Source: JBDHWG01 sp046328525
Lineage (GTDB): Bacteria > Chloroflexota > Anaerolineae > Epilineales > JAHCIE01
Direction: 5' to 3'
Length of the DNA stretch: 64,000 nucleotides
Assembly (NCBI GenBank): GCA_046328525.1
Contig: JAXLWK010000003.1
Location: 186,001 to 250,000, forward strand
The translations under genes were made by a program, and so were the position numbers. Positions 41,443-49,540 of this stretch are shown here, piece after piece. Below the pieces are notes generated by a model. The model saw only the letters and a program-made list of their open reading frames with translations. It was not told where the DNA came from and searched no databases. Within the stretch, counting starts at the first letter, position 1; each line of letters opens with the position of its first letter.

Positions 41443-42060
41443 TCACTCTTGCACGAGGCCCTCGGCGATGCAGCGGTCCGCGACCTGCCTCAAGACATCC
41501 GCCGGCTGCGCCCCGCTGACCAGGTAGCGCTCGCCGAAGATGAACGCCGGCACGCCGGATAGCCCGGCGCTCGCCGCGAAGCCCTCGTCGGCCAGAACCT
41601 GCTCCAGGTAGGTGGGGTCCATCAGGGCAGCGCGGAAGGCGTCGGCGTCCAGACCGATCTCGAGGGCGATGTCCACGAGGGTATCGGCCACGGTGATGTC
41701 GCGGCCTTCTTGCCAGTAGGCGCGGAAGACGGCGCGGTGGTACCGCTCCGCCAGGCCTTGCGCCTCGGCAAACTTCGCGCCGGCGTGAGCCATGCGCGTG
41801 CCGCCCGACTCCGCCAGCGAGGGCTGGTTCATCTCGAGGCCGAATCGCTCGCGGGCCATGGCCGCGACGCGCGGCCACCCGGCGGCGATGCGGTCGCGGT
41901 ACTCCGGTGGGATGGGGGGTGCGCCCGGCGGGCGCAGCTCGAAGGCGCGAAACTCCACGTCTACGTCTCGGCTCTCCTTGAGCGTGTCCAGACCGGACAC
42001 GGCCATGAAGCACCACGGTCAAACATAGTCGCTGAACACCATTACGGGTACGGTCGGCAT
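41443..42060 (-). CDS. DsbA/FrnE-family oxidoreductase, probable selenoprotein (U-P-W-C)
   Basis: A standard caller would start at 42006 and lose the active site. Reading upstream in the same frame gives ATG at 42060, then MPTVPVMVFSDYV, TGA at 42019-42021, then PWCFMAVSGLD. With TGA as selenocysteine (residue 14) the redox motif is U-P-W-C, where FrnE-like DsbA proteins have C-P-W-C in exactly this FSDYVCPWC context. The rest is a normal FrnE-like protein (205 residues): FELRPPGAPP, an all-helical insert, and GLSGVPAFIFGERYLVSGAQP with the cis-Pro loop. A near-ideal SECIS hairpin follows. It probably acts as a cytoplasmic thiol-disulfide oxidoreductase or isomerase. Confidence 0.85.
41983..42001 (-). 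promoter_or_regulatory. candidate SECIS hairpin (DsbA/FrnE-like gene)
   Basis: Minus-strand perfect 7-bp stem CGTGTCC / GGACACG with loop GGTCT; the stem starts 18 bases and the loop 25 bases after the TGA. The GGUCU loop is the same as the SelB-binding loop of the E. coli fdhF SECIS. Confidence 0.75.
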
Positions 42061-42100
42061 GTCTCAGACTCCCCTGGCTGTGGGCGTTGACGCGGCAAAA

Positions 42101-42139
42101 GGAAGGGCCGCGCGGCGCCCAGTTCCGCGCGGCCCTTCC
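42101..42139 (-). terminator. terminator of queF
   Basis: Perfect 14-bp stem GGAAGGGCCGCGCG / CGCGCGGCCCTTCC with an 11-base loop, followed on the minus strand by TTTTG. It lies between queF and the downstream DsbA/FrnE-like gene. Confidence 0.85.
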
Positions 42140-42225
42140 TTCGATGGAGGAGGAGAAACCACACTCAGAAGTATAGGGAACCTTGAGCGTGTGGGCTGGA
42201 CTGCTGCTCTATCGTCACCCACCGG

Positions 42226-42639
42226 CTACCCAACGCTGGCCGCGTCAGGTTGTGTTGCGGCGGCGTGGCGGCCGTTGGCATAGGTCGCGCGCTCGTAGGT
42301 GGTCGTCACGACGGTATGCAGTCCGCCGCGCACCAGGAAGTCGCCGGTGACTTCGATGCGGATTGGGTCAGAGACGGCGATGAAGTCGTCCATGATCTGG
42401 TTGATGACGCGCTCGTGGTAGGCGCCCTCGTTGCGATAGGACCACAGATAGAGCTTGAGGGACTTTAGCTCGACGATGCGCGGGCCGGGCGTGTAGACGA
42501 TGCGGACCTCAGCGAAGTCAGGCTGGCCCGTCACGGGGCAGAGGCACGTGAACTCCGGCGAGCTGATGCTGACGGTGTACTCCCGATCTGGGTAGGGGTT
42601 CGGCACCGTGATTAGCTCTTTGGATGGCTGGCTTGGCAT
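42226..42639 (-). CDS. queF: NADPH-dependent 7-cyano-7-deazaguanine reductase
   Basis: 137 residues, the short (unimodular) QueF. It reduces preQ0 to preQ1 in queuosine synthesis. The nucleophilic Cys lies in FTCLCPVTGQPDFA, and the QueF substrate motif is LKSLKLYLWSYRNEGAYHE. The C-terminus is longer than the conserved core by a few variable residues. ATG at 42639 with GAGGTG upstream; a GTG at 42645 is possible. Its own promoter lies about 50 bases upstream. No other queuosine genes are nearby. Confidence 0.95.
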   Translation of the reverse strand: MPSQPSKELITVPNPYPDREYTVSISSPEFTCLCPVTGQPDFAEVRIVYTPGPRIVELKSLKLYLWSYRNEGAYHERVINQIMDDFIAVSDPIRIEVTGDFLVRGGLHTVVTTTYERATYANGRHAAATQPDAASVG

Positions 42640-42687
42640 AGGCACACCTCAATGGACGATTGGCATTGATATTTCGAACGACTGAAA

Positions 42688-42717
42688 AGTATAGCTGGCT
42701 GATGGGTATTGGTCGAA
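42688..42717 (-). promoter_or_regulatory. promoter of queF
   Basis: Minus strand TTCGAC (42712-42717), 18-base spacer, TATACT (42688-42693). The leader would be about 40 bases; I did not see a preQ1 riboswitch in it. Confidence 0.6.
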
Positions 42718-42764
42718 TGGATGCGAGGCTGAAATGTCTGGCCGTCATTGCGAGGCAAGAGAAG

Positions 42765-42839
42765 GGAACGCAAAGGCGCAAAGACGCAAAGGGGAAATCC
42801 CCGTTGTTTTCCTTTGCGCCTCTGCGCCTTGGCGTTCCT
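42765..42839. repeat. GGAACGCAAAGGCGC inverted repeat (full copy)
   Basis: Left arm starts GGAACGCAAAGGCGCAAAGA, right arm ends GCGCCTTGGCGTTCC; the arms are inverted copies around GGGGAAATCCCC. Relatives at 19315-19401 and 12959-12985. Confidence 0.75.
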
Positions 42840-43260
42840 ATCTTCTTTGCGCGACCCGAAACCCTGCTGAAGATGGCTGGCTGAGCAAAAATACACCTCC
42901 TCCGAGCCTGCTTCAGCAGGCAGAGCTTGCTTTGCTGCGCTGCTCAGAACACAGACCGTGCTGTCGCTGCGAGGACGACGATAGGAGGACGAAGCCGCCT
43001 CCCGCCAGGTGAACGCTACGCTGTTGCTGCTTAGCTCGCCTCTACCAAGGGCGGGGGATGGCTTCGCCAGTGGGGAGCTTCGCCCCCCCATACCCCCGGA
43101 AGCTGGCTCGCAATGACAGCGTGGCGCGTTCTTGTGTCGGCGCATGCCGTCATAGGGCGTGGGGGCCTCGCAACGACAGCCGTCGTTCTACTCAGGTCAC
43201 GTTGAGAGACGAAGGGCGAGCCGAAAGGCCCGCCCGGTGGATGTTGCAGAGGGAGTCGCC

Positions 43261-44157
43261 TCAGCCGCCGCTCCCGACGCGCAGCATGTCGTCCCAGGTC
43301 GCGGGGTCGAGGGTTCCCTCGACCTTCTTGCCATTGACGAAGAAGGTGGGCGCGTTGGAGATTTGCTTGTTCTGGGCGTCGAGCGTCGAGGCGCGGACGG
43401 CGGGCAGGTAGCGGCCGGAGTCGAGGCACTTGTTGAACAGGTCAAGGTTCATGCGCCCGACGTCCTTCGCCAGGGCCTTGAGGTTGTCGGCGCTGAACGC
43501 GCCCCCGTTCTGGCCCTTCTGGCGCGCGAAGAGCATGTCGTGGTAGGGCCAGAAGCGCCCCTGCTCGTGGGCGCACAACGCCGCGGCGCCGGCTGCCTCG
43601 CTCTCTGGGCCGCTCAGGGCCAGGTCGCGCCAGATGAGCCGCACCTTGCCCGTGGGGAACCACTTCTGCCGCAGCATTGGCAGCGTGTCCGTCGCAAACG
43701 GCTTTGAGTAGAGAGACTGGAAGTCGGCAAACTCCAGGATGGTGATGGGCGCGTCGGCTGCCCCCTCCATCGGGAAGCCCTCCGGCGTCGAGTCCGGCCG
43801 ATTCGCACCGCTGGGGTAGACAACCTGGCCGAGCTGGGCGTTGGCCGAGGCGCTGCCCATCCCCCCCGGCTGCACCGGCAGACCGTTCTCGAACTGGACG
43901 GCCCCTGGCGGAACATCGGCGTTGCCGCCGGCCGACGGGGCGATGGGGGCGGCCGGCGCCGAAGCCACCGACTGCGACGGCTGGCCGCCAATGAGGCGCG
44001 GCAGGCCGACGAAGATCAGGAGGGCCAGGGCGACGATGATGACAGTTCCGAGGATGAGGTGGATGGGCTTGACGACGATTTCGCGCGCGCTGTCGGTCGG
44101 GGCGGGCGCGGGCTGCGGTTGTTGAGCGCGGGCTGCGCGGTTGTGTTTGCGGGACAT
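43261..44157 (-). CDS. membrane-anchored DsbA-like thioredoxin-fold protein lacking redox cysteines
   Basis: 298 residues. A short basic N-terminus, one membrane anchor (about residues 31-52), an Ala/Pro linker, then a DsbA-type thioredoxin fold: ITILEFADFQSLYSKPF, an inserted helical domain (GPESEAAGAAALCAHEQGRF), and ISNAPTFFVNGKKVEGTLD with the cis-Pro loop. In the family the first segment reads FxDFxCPxC; here both active-site Cys are Ser (S-L-Y-S). It cannot do ordinary disulfide chemistry at that site. It begins directly after the tlpA-like stop, so the two are co-expressed. Confidence 0.85.
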   Translation of the reverse strand: MSRKHNRAARAQQPQPAPAPTDSAREIVVKPIHLILGTVIIVALALLIFVGLPRLIGGQPSQSVASAPAAPIAPSAGGNADVPPGAVQFENGLPVQPGGMGSASANAQLGQVVYPSGANRPDSTPEGFPMEGAADAPITILEFADFQSLYSKPFATDTLPMLRQKWFPTGKVRLIWRDLALSGPESEAAGAAALCAHEQGRFWPYHDMLFARQKGQNGGAFSADNLKALAKDVGRMNLDLFNKCLDSGRYLPAVRASTLDAQNKQISNAPTFFVNGKKVEGTLDPATWDDMLRVGSGG

Positions 44158-44158
44158 A

Positions 44159-44857
44159 TCAGCGTCCGGAGCCAAGCGCCCCGGCGACGAGCGACTCGAT
44201 CTGCGCCGCGCTCGTGAAGCCGCCGCGGCGGAGCTGCTGCAAGTTACCCTGGCGGTCCACGATCCAGGTTGTTGGGTAGCCGGTGACGCGGTACAGTTGG
44301 GCTATGGAGGTATCCTTGTCGAGGACGGCCGGGAAGGTCAGGCCATGCTCGCGCATGTACTGGCTGACCGTGTCGGCTCCTTCCGCCTGGTTGACGGCCA
44401 ATACCACAAGCCCCTGATCCTTGTATTTGCGGTAGGTTTCTTCCAGGGCCGGCATCTCGATGGCGCACGGCGCGCACCACGTCGCCCAGAAGTTCACCAG
44501 CACCGGGCGGCCCTTCAGGTCGCTGAGGCGGATTGTCTGACCATCCGGCGTCTGGAGAGCGAAGTCCGGGGCCGGCTGGCCGAGGTTGGCTGCGCCGGCG
44601 CGGTCGAGGCCAACAGTCACACCGGCGCTGCTCTCGTTCACGCCAACGGCGGGCACGAGGGACTGCATGCGAGCCGGCGCGACGGGGCGCATGCCAAGCT
44701 CAACCGGCTTGGAGTCGTCCGACGCCTGTCGGCCCAGCAGGAAGCCGCCGATCAAGACGACGACCAGGACGCCGGCGGTAGCGACGACCCAACCGATGCG
44801 TACGAGCTGGGAATTGCCCGATGGCTCATCGAGCGAACGGAGCGTTGTATCCGTCAT
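44159..44857 (-). CDS. TlpA/ResA-like membrane-anchored thioredoxin
   Basis: 232 residues: an N-terminal membrane anchor (about 23-44), a linker, then an AhpC/TSA-Redoxin type domain with GQPAPDFALQTPDG, VLVNFWATWCAPCAIEMPAL (active site C-A-P-C) and YRVTGYPTTWIVDRQGN. It would reduce or exchange disulfides outside the membrane, for example in cytochrome c maturation. ATG at 44857; its stop is immediately followed by the start of the S-x-x-S DsbA-like gene, a suggestive redox pair. Confidence 0.92.
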   Translation of the reverse strand: MTDTTLRSLDEPSGNSQLVRIGWVVATAGVLVVVLIGGFLLGRQASDDSKPVELGMRPVAPARMQSLVPAVGVNESSAGVTVGLDRAGAANLGQPAPDFALQTPDGQTIRLSDLKGRPVLVNFWATWCAPCAIEMPALEETYRKYKDQGLVVLAVNQAEGADTVSQYMREHGLTFPAVLDKDTSIAQLYRVTGYPTTWIVDRQGNLQQLRRGGFTSAAQIESLVAGALGSGR

Positions 44858-44943
44858 GACTGCCTTTCGTAGACAACACAGGACGCACGCGCGGGGAGGC
44901 GCGTTCCATGTATCTAACGCAAAATGGCAGACCGGGATACGGC

Positions 44944-46692
44944 TCAGGCCCGTTTTCCGACCTTGAATGTCGCCTGGGTGGGGATGTATTCGCTGACGAA
45001 ATTGTCGCGCGAGACGACCTGGCCGCCCTGCTTGATGACCCGACTGTACTTGATGTCCATGCCTTCGCGCGGCCACTCGACCTGCTTTTGCTGGCCGGCG
45101 GGGAGCGTCGGGTCGTCCTGGTAGACCGGCGGGCCAGGCGGCTGGCGGTTGCTGATCGTCGGCCCCTCGATGCTGACCTCGCGCGCCGGCTTTGTGCCGT
45201 AGAAGCGCACGGTGAGGCTGGAGTTGGCCGGGTTGACCGCCGTCTGGATCAGGATGGGCTTGCCCGTGTCGTTCTTGAACCTCAGATCCACGTTGGGCGT
45301 GAAGATGGTGGCTTCCAGGCCCAGCGGCTTGTTGCCCTGCTCGTAGTAGCTCACGCGGTAGGCGTGCGCCCAGCGTTCCACAATCGGCAGCCCGGACCAG
45401 AAGGCGGCGCGGTAGAGCGTGGTAGACACCTGGCACACGCCGCCGCCCGCGCCACGCTGCGTCTGGTTGTCTACGATGATGAGCGTCTCGTCGTAGCCCG
45501 TCGCTCCGCTGATCTCGCCCACGATGTCATTGAACGAGAACACCGCGTCCGGCGGGATGACCAGGCCGTCGAACTTGGACGCGGCGAGGGTGATGTTCTT
45601 CACGCGCCCCGCCTCGGACCCCTGGAAGAAGCTCGTCTCCTCCCAGATCAGCTCGCGGATGCCCAGGTTGTCGGCCTGGCCGGCGTCAATGCGCGCTGGT
45701 GTCTCCTTGACGACGGCCTGTACCCGGCGCTCGGTGGGCGACGCCTCCGGCGCGCCTGTCGCCGCCAGCGCTGCCTCGCGCAGCCGGTCCGTGGTGGCGA
45801 ACACGTCGAGGTTCTGGCCCGACTGGCTCGGCTGGACGACCGAGACTCGCTTGGCCGCCGTGTCCCACTTCAGCCGCGCATCCCGCGCTGGGCGGTCAAT
45901 GTCGGCGGCCAGCCTGGCGACCCATCGCTGGAGCTGGGCTTTGTCCAGGTCCACGGTGAGGCGGTCGCCGTCGTCAATGCGGTAGGCCAGCATCGGCTCC
46001 ATGTCCCCCGGCTTGAGCGTCCAGGTGCGGTCGGCGTAGGCGAGGGTGAGCGGGGCGGCGATGACGCGGGCCGCCTGGCGCGCGGCGTCGGTCGAATCCG
46101 ACACCTGCGGCAGCGCATCGGTCAGGGGCAGTTCAAGCGTGCCACCCGCGCCGCGCGCGAATAGCTCCTGAAGTCCGCTGACCACGGCCGGCGTGTCCAG
46201 GCGCAGGCCGCGCTGGGCCGGGACGGCGTAGGTCGTGGAGCCGGCGACGGCGACCGTCGCATCCTTGGGCGCGACGGCGACGCCGCTTACCAGGCGGTTG
46301 AGGTAGGCGTTGAACGTGGCGGCGTCTACGGCGATGCGGGGGTCAACGTCCGTGGCGTGGAGCAGGAGCAGGAACGGGCGGAGCGGGGCGAGAAGGCCCT
46401 GGCGGCCTTCGGCGTAGGCGCGGTCTGCGGTCGCCTGGGGATCGAGGCGCGCGCCCAGGTCGTTGTACGTCGGCGCCCAGAGCTTCTGGCCGGCGCGCAT
46501 CTGAACCGTCTGCCGCGCCAGGGCCGGCGCGACCTGCCCGCGCAGGAACTCCTCGGCCTGCGGGCGCGTCAAGCCGCCCAGGTCGTAGCCCGTGACGTGG
46601 ACGCCCAGGTAGACCCGGTCCCGGTAGACAAACAGGTAGCTGGCGACGGCCAGCACGATCAGAAGAGCGCCTGTGAGCCAGAGTCGCTTCAT
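44944..46692 (-). CDS. VanW-family peptidoglycan-associated membrane protein
   Basis: 582 residues. After a signal anchor (about 6-22) there are two YoaR-type putative peptidoglycan-binding domains (about 30-130 and 200-300), then the VanW domain (about 390-520) with VFSFNDIVGEISGATGY, RGAGGGVCQVSTTLYRAAFWSG and HAYRVSYYEQG. A C-terminal beta domain contains WPREGMDIKYSR. VanW proteins are cell-wall associated; the vancomycin link is historical and not implied here. ATG at 46692. The TlpA-like gene lies 86 bases downstream. Confidence 0.92.
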   Translation of the reverse strand: MKRLWLTGALLIVLAVASYLFVYRDRVYLGVHVTGYDLGGLTRPQAEEFLRGQVAPALARQTVQMRAGQKLWAPTYNDLGARLDPQATADRAYAEGRQGLLAPLRPFLLLLHATDVDPRIAVDAATFNAYLNRLVSGVAVAPKDATVAVAGSTTYAVPAQRGLRLDTPAVVSGLQELFARGAGGTLELPLTDALPQVSDSTDAARQAARVIAAPLTLAYADRTWTLKPGDMEPMLAYRIDDGDRLTVDLDKAQLQRWVARLAADIDRPARDARLKWDTAAKRVSVVQPSQSGQNLDVFATTDRLREAALAATGAPEASPTERRVQAVVKETPARIDAGQADNLGIRELIWEETSFFQGSEAGRVKNITLAASKFDGLVIPPDAVFSFNDIVGEISGATGYDETLIIVDNQTQRGAGGGVCQVSTTLYRAAFWSGLPIVERWAHAYRVSYYEQGNKPLGLEATIFTPNVDLRFKNDTGKPILIQTAVNPANSSLTVRFYGTKPAREVSIEGPTISNRQPPGPPVYQDDPTLPAGQQKQVEWPREGMDIKYSRVIKQGGQVVSRDNFVSEYIPTQATFKVGKRA

Positions 46693-46767
46693 GGGGTCCC
46701 AAAGTGACCAACACGTAACATCACATAACAATGTATACCCGATAGTGGCTCACGAGTCAAGCGCGGC

Positions 46768-49314
46768 TCACGGCGGGTCAGGCCGCACGTCGCACACCTG
46801 GCCGTTGGCGGCGCTGATGACGTACTGCTGGGGCTGGCTCGCCGTCGGGCCGGTCTGGACCGTCTCCGCGCCGCCGAGGATGCCCGACGCCACCAGGGTG
46901 GACGAGCCGATGACGGCGCGTATGTCGTATGTCAGGCATGGGTTCACCGGGCGGAAGCGGAAGAACCCGTCGGCGTTCGTGTAGGCGCTCTGCAGGTAGA
47001 CGCCGCTAGGGTTGCTCGATCCGCCGGCCGGCAGCCAGAGCTGCACCTCGACGTTGGCCTGCGGCTGGGCGAGGCCGGCGCTGCATGCCGTGACCAGGGC
47101 GCCGGCGACGACGCCGGTCGGCGGCCCCAGGCTGATAGACACGTTGCCGGCGACGGCCTGGCAGGGGATCGTGAACGCCTGGCTGAACGCGGCGATGTCT
47201 ATGCTGTCCACACCACCGCCAGGGAACGGGATGGGGCGGCGCGGCGGCGAGACCGCGATCGTGTACGGCCGGCCTGAGGTCAGGTTGGGGAAGCTCACGA
47301 CGCCACTGGCGCTCACGGTTTGCGCGCCGACCACAGCCCCGTTCATGTCAGTCACCGTGACGGTCGCGCCGGCGTAGATGGAGCCGGGCGAGGTGAAGCT
47401 CCCGTTGCACGCTGTCAGCGTCAGGGTGACGGGGGCGCAGGTGGCCGGGATGCCGGGGCAGACGACCGGGAAGCCGCCGAAGTCGAAGCCGGGCGGCATG
47501 GGGAAGCCCTCCGAGGCCGAGGCCACGTCGCCAGCGATGGCGACGGTACCGTTGGGAACGACGCGCTCGATCTTGACCGCGCCCAGGCCGACGACGTTGC
47601 GCAGCGAAGCGCCGTTGGGCGCGAAGACGGTGTGTTGCCAGTAGGTAGCGCTGATGACGGCGCTGCCCTTGAACCCGGCGTTGATCACGCCCCAGGTGGA
47701 GAAGTCTATGTACTCCACGCTTTGCTGGCCCAGCTGCTCGCACACGTAGTCTATCAAGCCGTTCTGGTCATAGATGAACAGGACGAAGTTGGTGAAGCCG
47801 GGGTAGGGGACAATGTTCTGGATGGCGAGGCTGGTCTCGAGGCCCAGGGAGTTGCCGCGCTGGAGCAGGCTCGGCACCGCGATGAGGCCGACGCCTGACG
47901 CCAGACCGCCCTGCCCCGCGCCCGCCTGCCAGGTGTAGCCCTCGCTCTCGGTGAGCAGGTTGTAGGCGACGGCCTGGAGCGGGCTGCTGCCGGCGACGCC
48001 GTTGTACTGGATCAGCTCCGCTGTCGCTGTGATGTTCGGCGCGCTGACCAGAGGATCGCCGGGGCTTGTCCACGCCTGGCTCTCGACGCGCACCGCCCCG
48101 ACATAGTTGCCGGGTAGATTGTTGACCAGGGGCAGGTAGAAGACCCCCGCGCCGCGCGGGCAGACCCAATCCACCATGGTCGTGATGATGCCGCCGCCGT
48201 GGTCCAGGAAGTAGACCTTGACTTTGGCGGCGACCGTCCCGGAGAGATTCTGGACGTAGATGCGCGTGTCCCAACCCTGCTGCTCGCGGTACGTCAGCGG
48301 GCCGTAGGCGACCTGCGAGCCGCCGCCGTCGTCGAGGCAGCCGCCGCCCGCGGTGTAGCACGGCTCGGCGGCGATGCCGTTGTACGTCATCAGGAGGTTG
48401 GGGCCGATCTGGTCGGCGACGATGGCGAGGGGCTGGCTGGCGCGCACCCAGGCGGCGCTCAGGATGCCCTGGGGCAGGCAGGTGCTGACGTTGAAGACGC
48501 TGGTGTAGCCGGGGGAGAGCTGGCTGATCGAGCAAATCTGGCTACGCAGGCACTCGTCCTGCGCCTTGAACCACAGCTCGACCGACGTGCATTCCGTGCC
48601 GCCGTTCTGGATGTACAGCCAGGTATTGAAGCCGCCGTAGCCGCTGTAGACGGCGGGCGCGTAGTACGCATAGCCGCCAAACGTCGGATCGTAGCGGCCC
48701 GCCTGCGCCGCCCCGACGCCGTTGTAGCTGCCCGACATGACGAACGTCGCGTTGACGTTGCCGGGCTTCTTGCGCACGACCTCGACGGCGATGGGCTGCC
48801 CGGCGAAGACGTGCCAGGCGAAGGGAAATTGCCCCGGCGTGGGCGAGACGCCCGGCCACCCCTCCGGCCAGGCCTGCCCCCGCAGCGCCGCCACCTGGTC
48901 GCAGCGATAATAGTTGGGGTTGTCGGCGGGCGAGGGGCTGAAGCTGAAGGCGACGGCGCTGCGGGCGGCGCCGGGGAGTTGGGCGTTCGTCCAGGTCCAG
49001 GCGGAGCCTGGCTTCAGCAGGCCGGAGCACTCCAGCTTGAACGGTGGCGCGGCCTGGGGCTGGCACAGCCCCTGATTGTCGGAGAACAGCAGCAGGCCGA
49101 CCTTTGTCCAGGTGCTGCCGATGTTCTGCGCCTCGATAACCCACTCGGCCTTGGCCCCGTCGTTTCCCACGTAGCCTAGCACGGGAAGTTGCACATACGT
49201 TGCCGGGGTAGCGTCGGCGAGGGACACGGTCGCCGGCGCAGCAAAGACGGCCGCCAGCGTCAGGCCCGCGAGTAGGGCCAGCGCGAGAAAACCAATCCCG
49301 AGACTCCTATACAT
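46768..49314 (-). CDS. large secreted surface protein, unknown
   Basis: 848 residues with an N-terminal signal peptide (MYRSLGIGFLALALLAG). The body is made of repeated beta-rich modules, each with an aromatic strand ending in a QN step (WVIEAQNIG, TWLYIQNGG, TRIYVQNLS, TSLAIQNIVP), a pattern seen in long exported proteins of Chloroflexota. The last 230 residues resemble carboxypeptidase-regulatory/Ig-like modules (ATVTVTDMNGAVVGAQTV; YTNADGFFRFRPVNP). It is probably a cell-surface or S-layer-associated structural protein. No enzyme motif was seen. ATG at 49314. Confidence 0.8.
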   Translation of the reverse strand: MYRSLGIGFLALALLAGLTLAAVFAAPATVSLADATPATYVQLPVLGYVGNDGAKAEWVIEAQNIGSTWTKVGLLLFSDNQGLCQPQAAPPFKLECSGLLKPGSAWTWTNAQLPGAARSAVAFSFSPSPADNPNYYRCDQVAALRGQAWPEGWPGVSPTPGQFPFAWHVFAGQPIAVEVVRKKPGNVNATFVMSGSYNGVGAAQAGRYDPTFGGYAYYAPAVYSGYGGFNTWLYIQNGGTECTSVELWFKAQDECLRSQICSISQLSPGYTSVFNVSTCLPQGILSAAWVRASQPLAIVADQIGPNLLMTYNGIAAEPCYTAGGGCLDDGGGSQVAYGPLTYREQQGWDTRIYVQNLSGTVAAKVKVYFLDHGGGIITTMVDWVCPRGAGVFYLPLVNNLPGNYVGAVRVESQAWTSPGDPLVSAPNITATAELIQYNGVAGSSPLQAVAYNLLTESEGYTWQAGAGQGGLASGVGLIAVPSLLQRGNSLGLETSLAIQNIVPYPGFTNFVLFIYDQNGLIDYVCEQLGQQSVEYIDFSTWGVINAGFKGSAVISATYWQHTVFAPNGASLRNVVGLGAVKIERVVPNGTVAIAGDVASASEGFPMPPGFDFGGFPVVCPGIPATCAPVTLTLTACNGSFTSPGSIYAGATVTVTDMNGAVVGAQTVSASGVVSFPNLTSGRPYTIAVSPPRRPIPFPGGGVDSIDIAAFSQAFTIPCQAVAGNVSISLGPPTGVVAGALVTACSAGLAQPQANVEVQLWLPAGGSSNPSGVYLQSAYTNADGFFRFRPVNPCLTYDIRAVIGSSTLVASGILGGAETVQTGPTASQPQQYVISAANGQVCDVRPDPP

Positions 49315-49540
49315 TGTATCGCTTTCTTGGCGGCGGCGAGCGTGGACAGCCAGGGTATCTACAACGCAGACCCTTCTACTGTTATAGACGAAGACAGGTG
49401 GCGGAAAGTTATCCTCATGACAGCAGGTGCTATGCCTCTCGGCTCTTAACATCGCCTTAACGTCGGCTTAAATGGGTGTTAACCACAACGGCCCCGCGCT
49501 CAAGTATAGTGGTAACGGACAAATTCTGGGAGGGTCTGCC

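Larger units (their letters stand above)
42640..43260. other. repeat-rich 620-bp intergenic region upstream of queF
   Basis: Apart from the queF promoter no gene is supported. From 42741 to 43180 it is a composite of repeats: GCCGTCATTGCGAGGC boxes at 42741-42757 and, inverted, at 43105-43120 and 43165-43180, enclosing the GGAACGCAAAGGCGC inverted repeat (42765-42839) and a TGCTTCAGCAGGCA hairpin near 42910. There is no transposase frame. Confidence 0.65.

Noticed and set aside
42600..42690. preQ1 riboswitch upstream of queF
   Set aside because: The leader is about 40 bases and lacks the preQ1-I pseudoknot pattern; only a promoter and ribosome site are visible.
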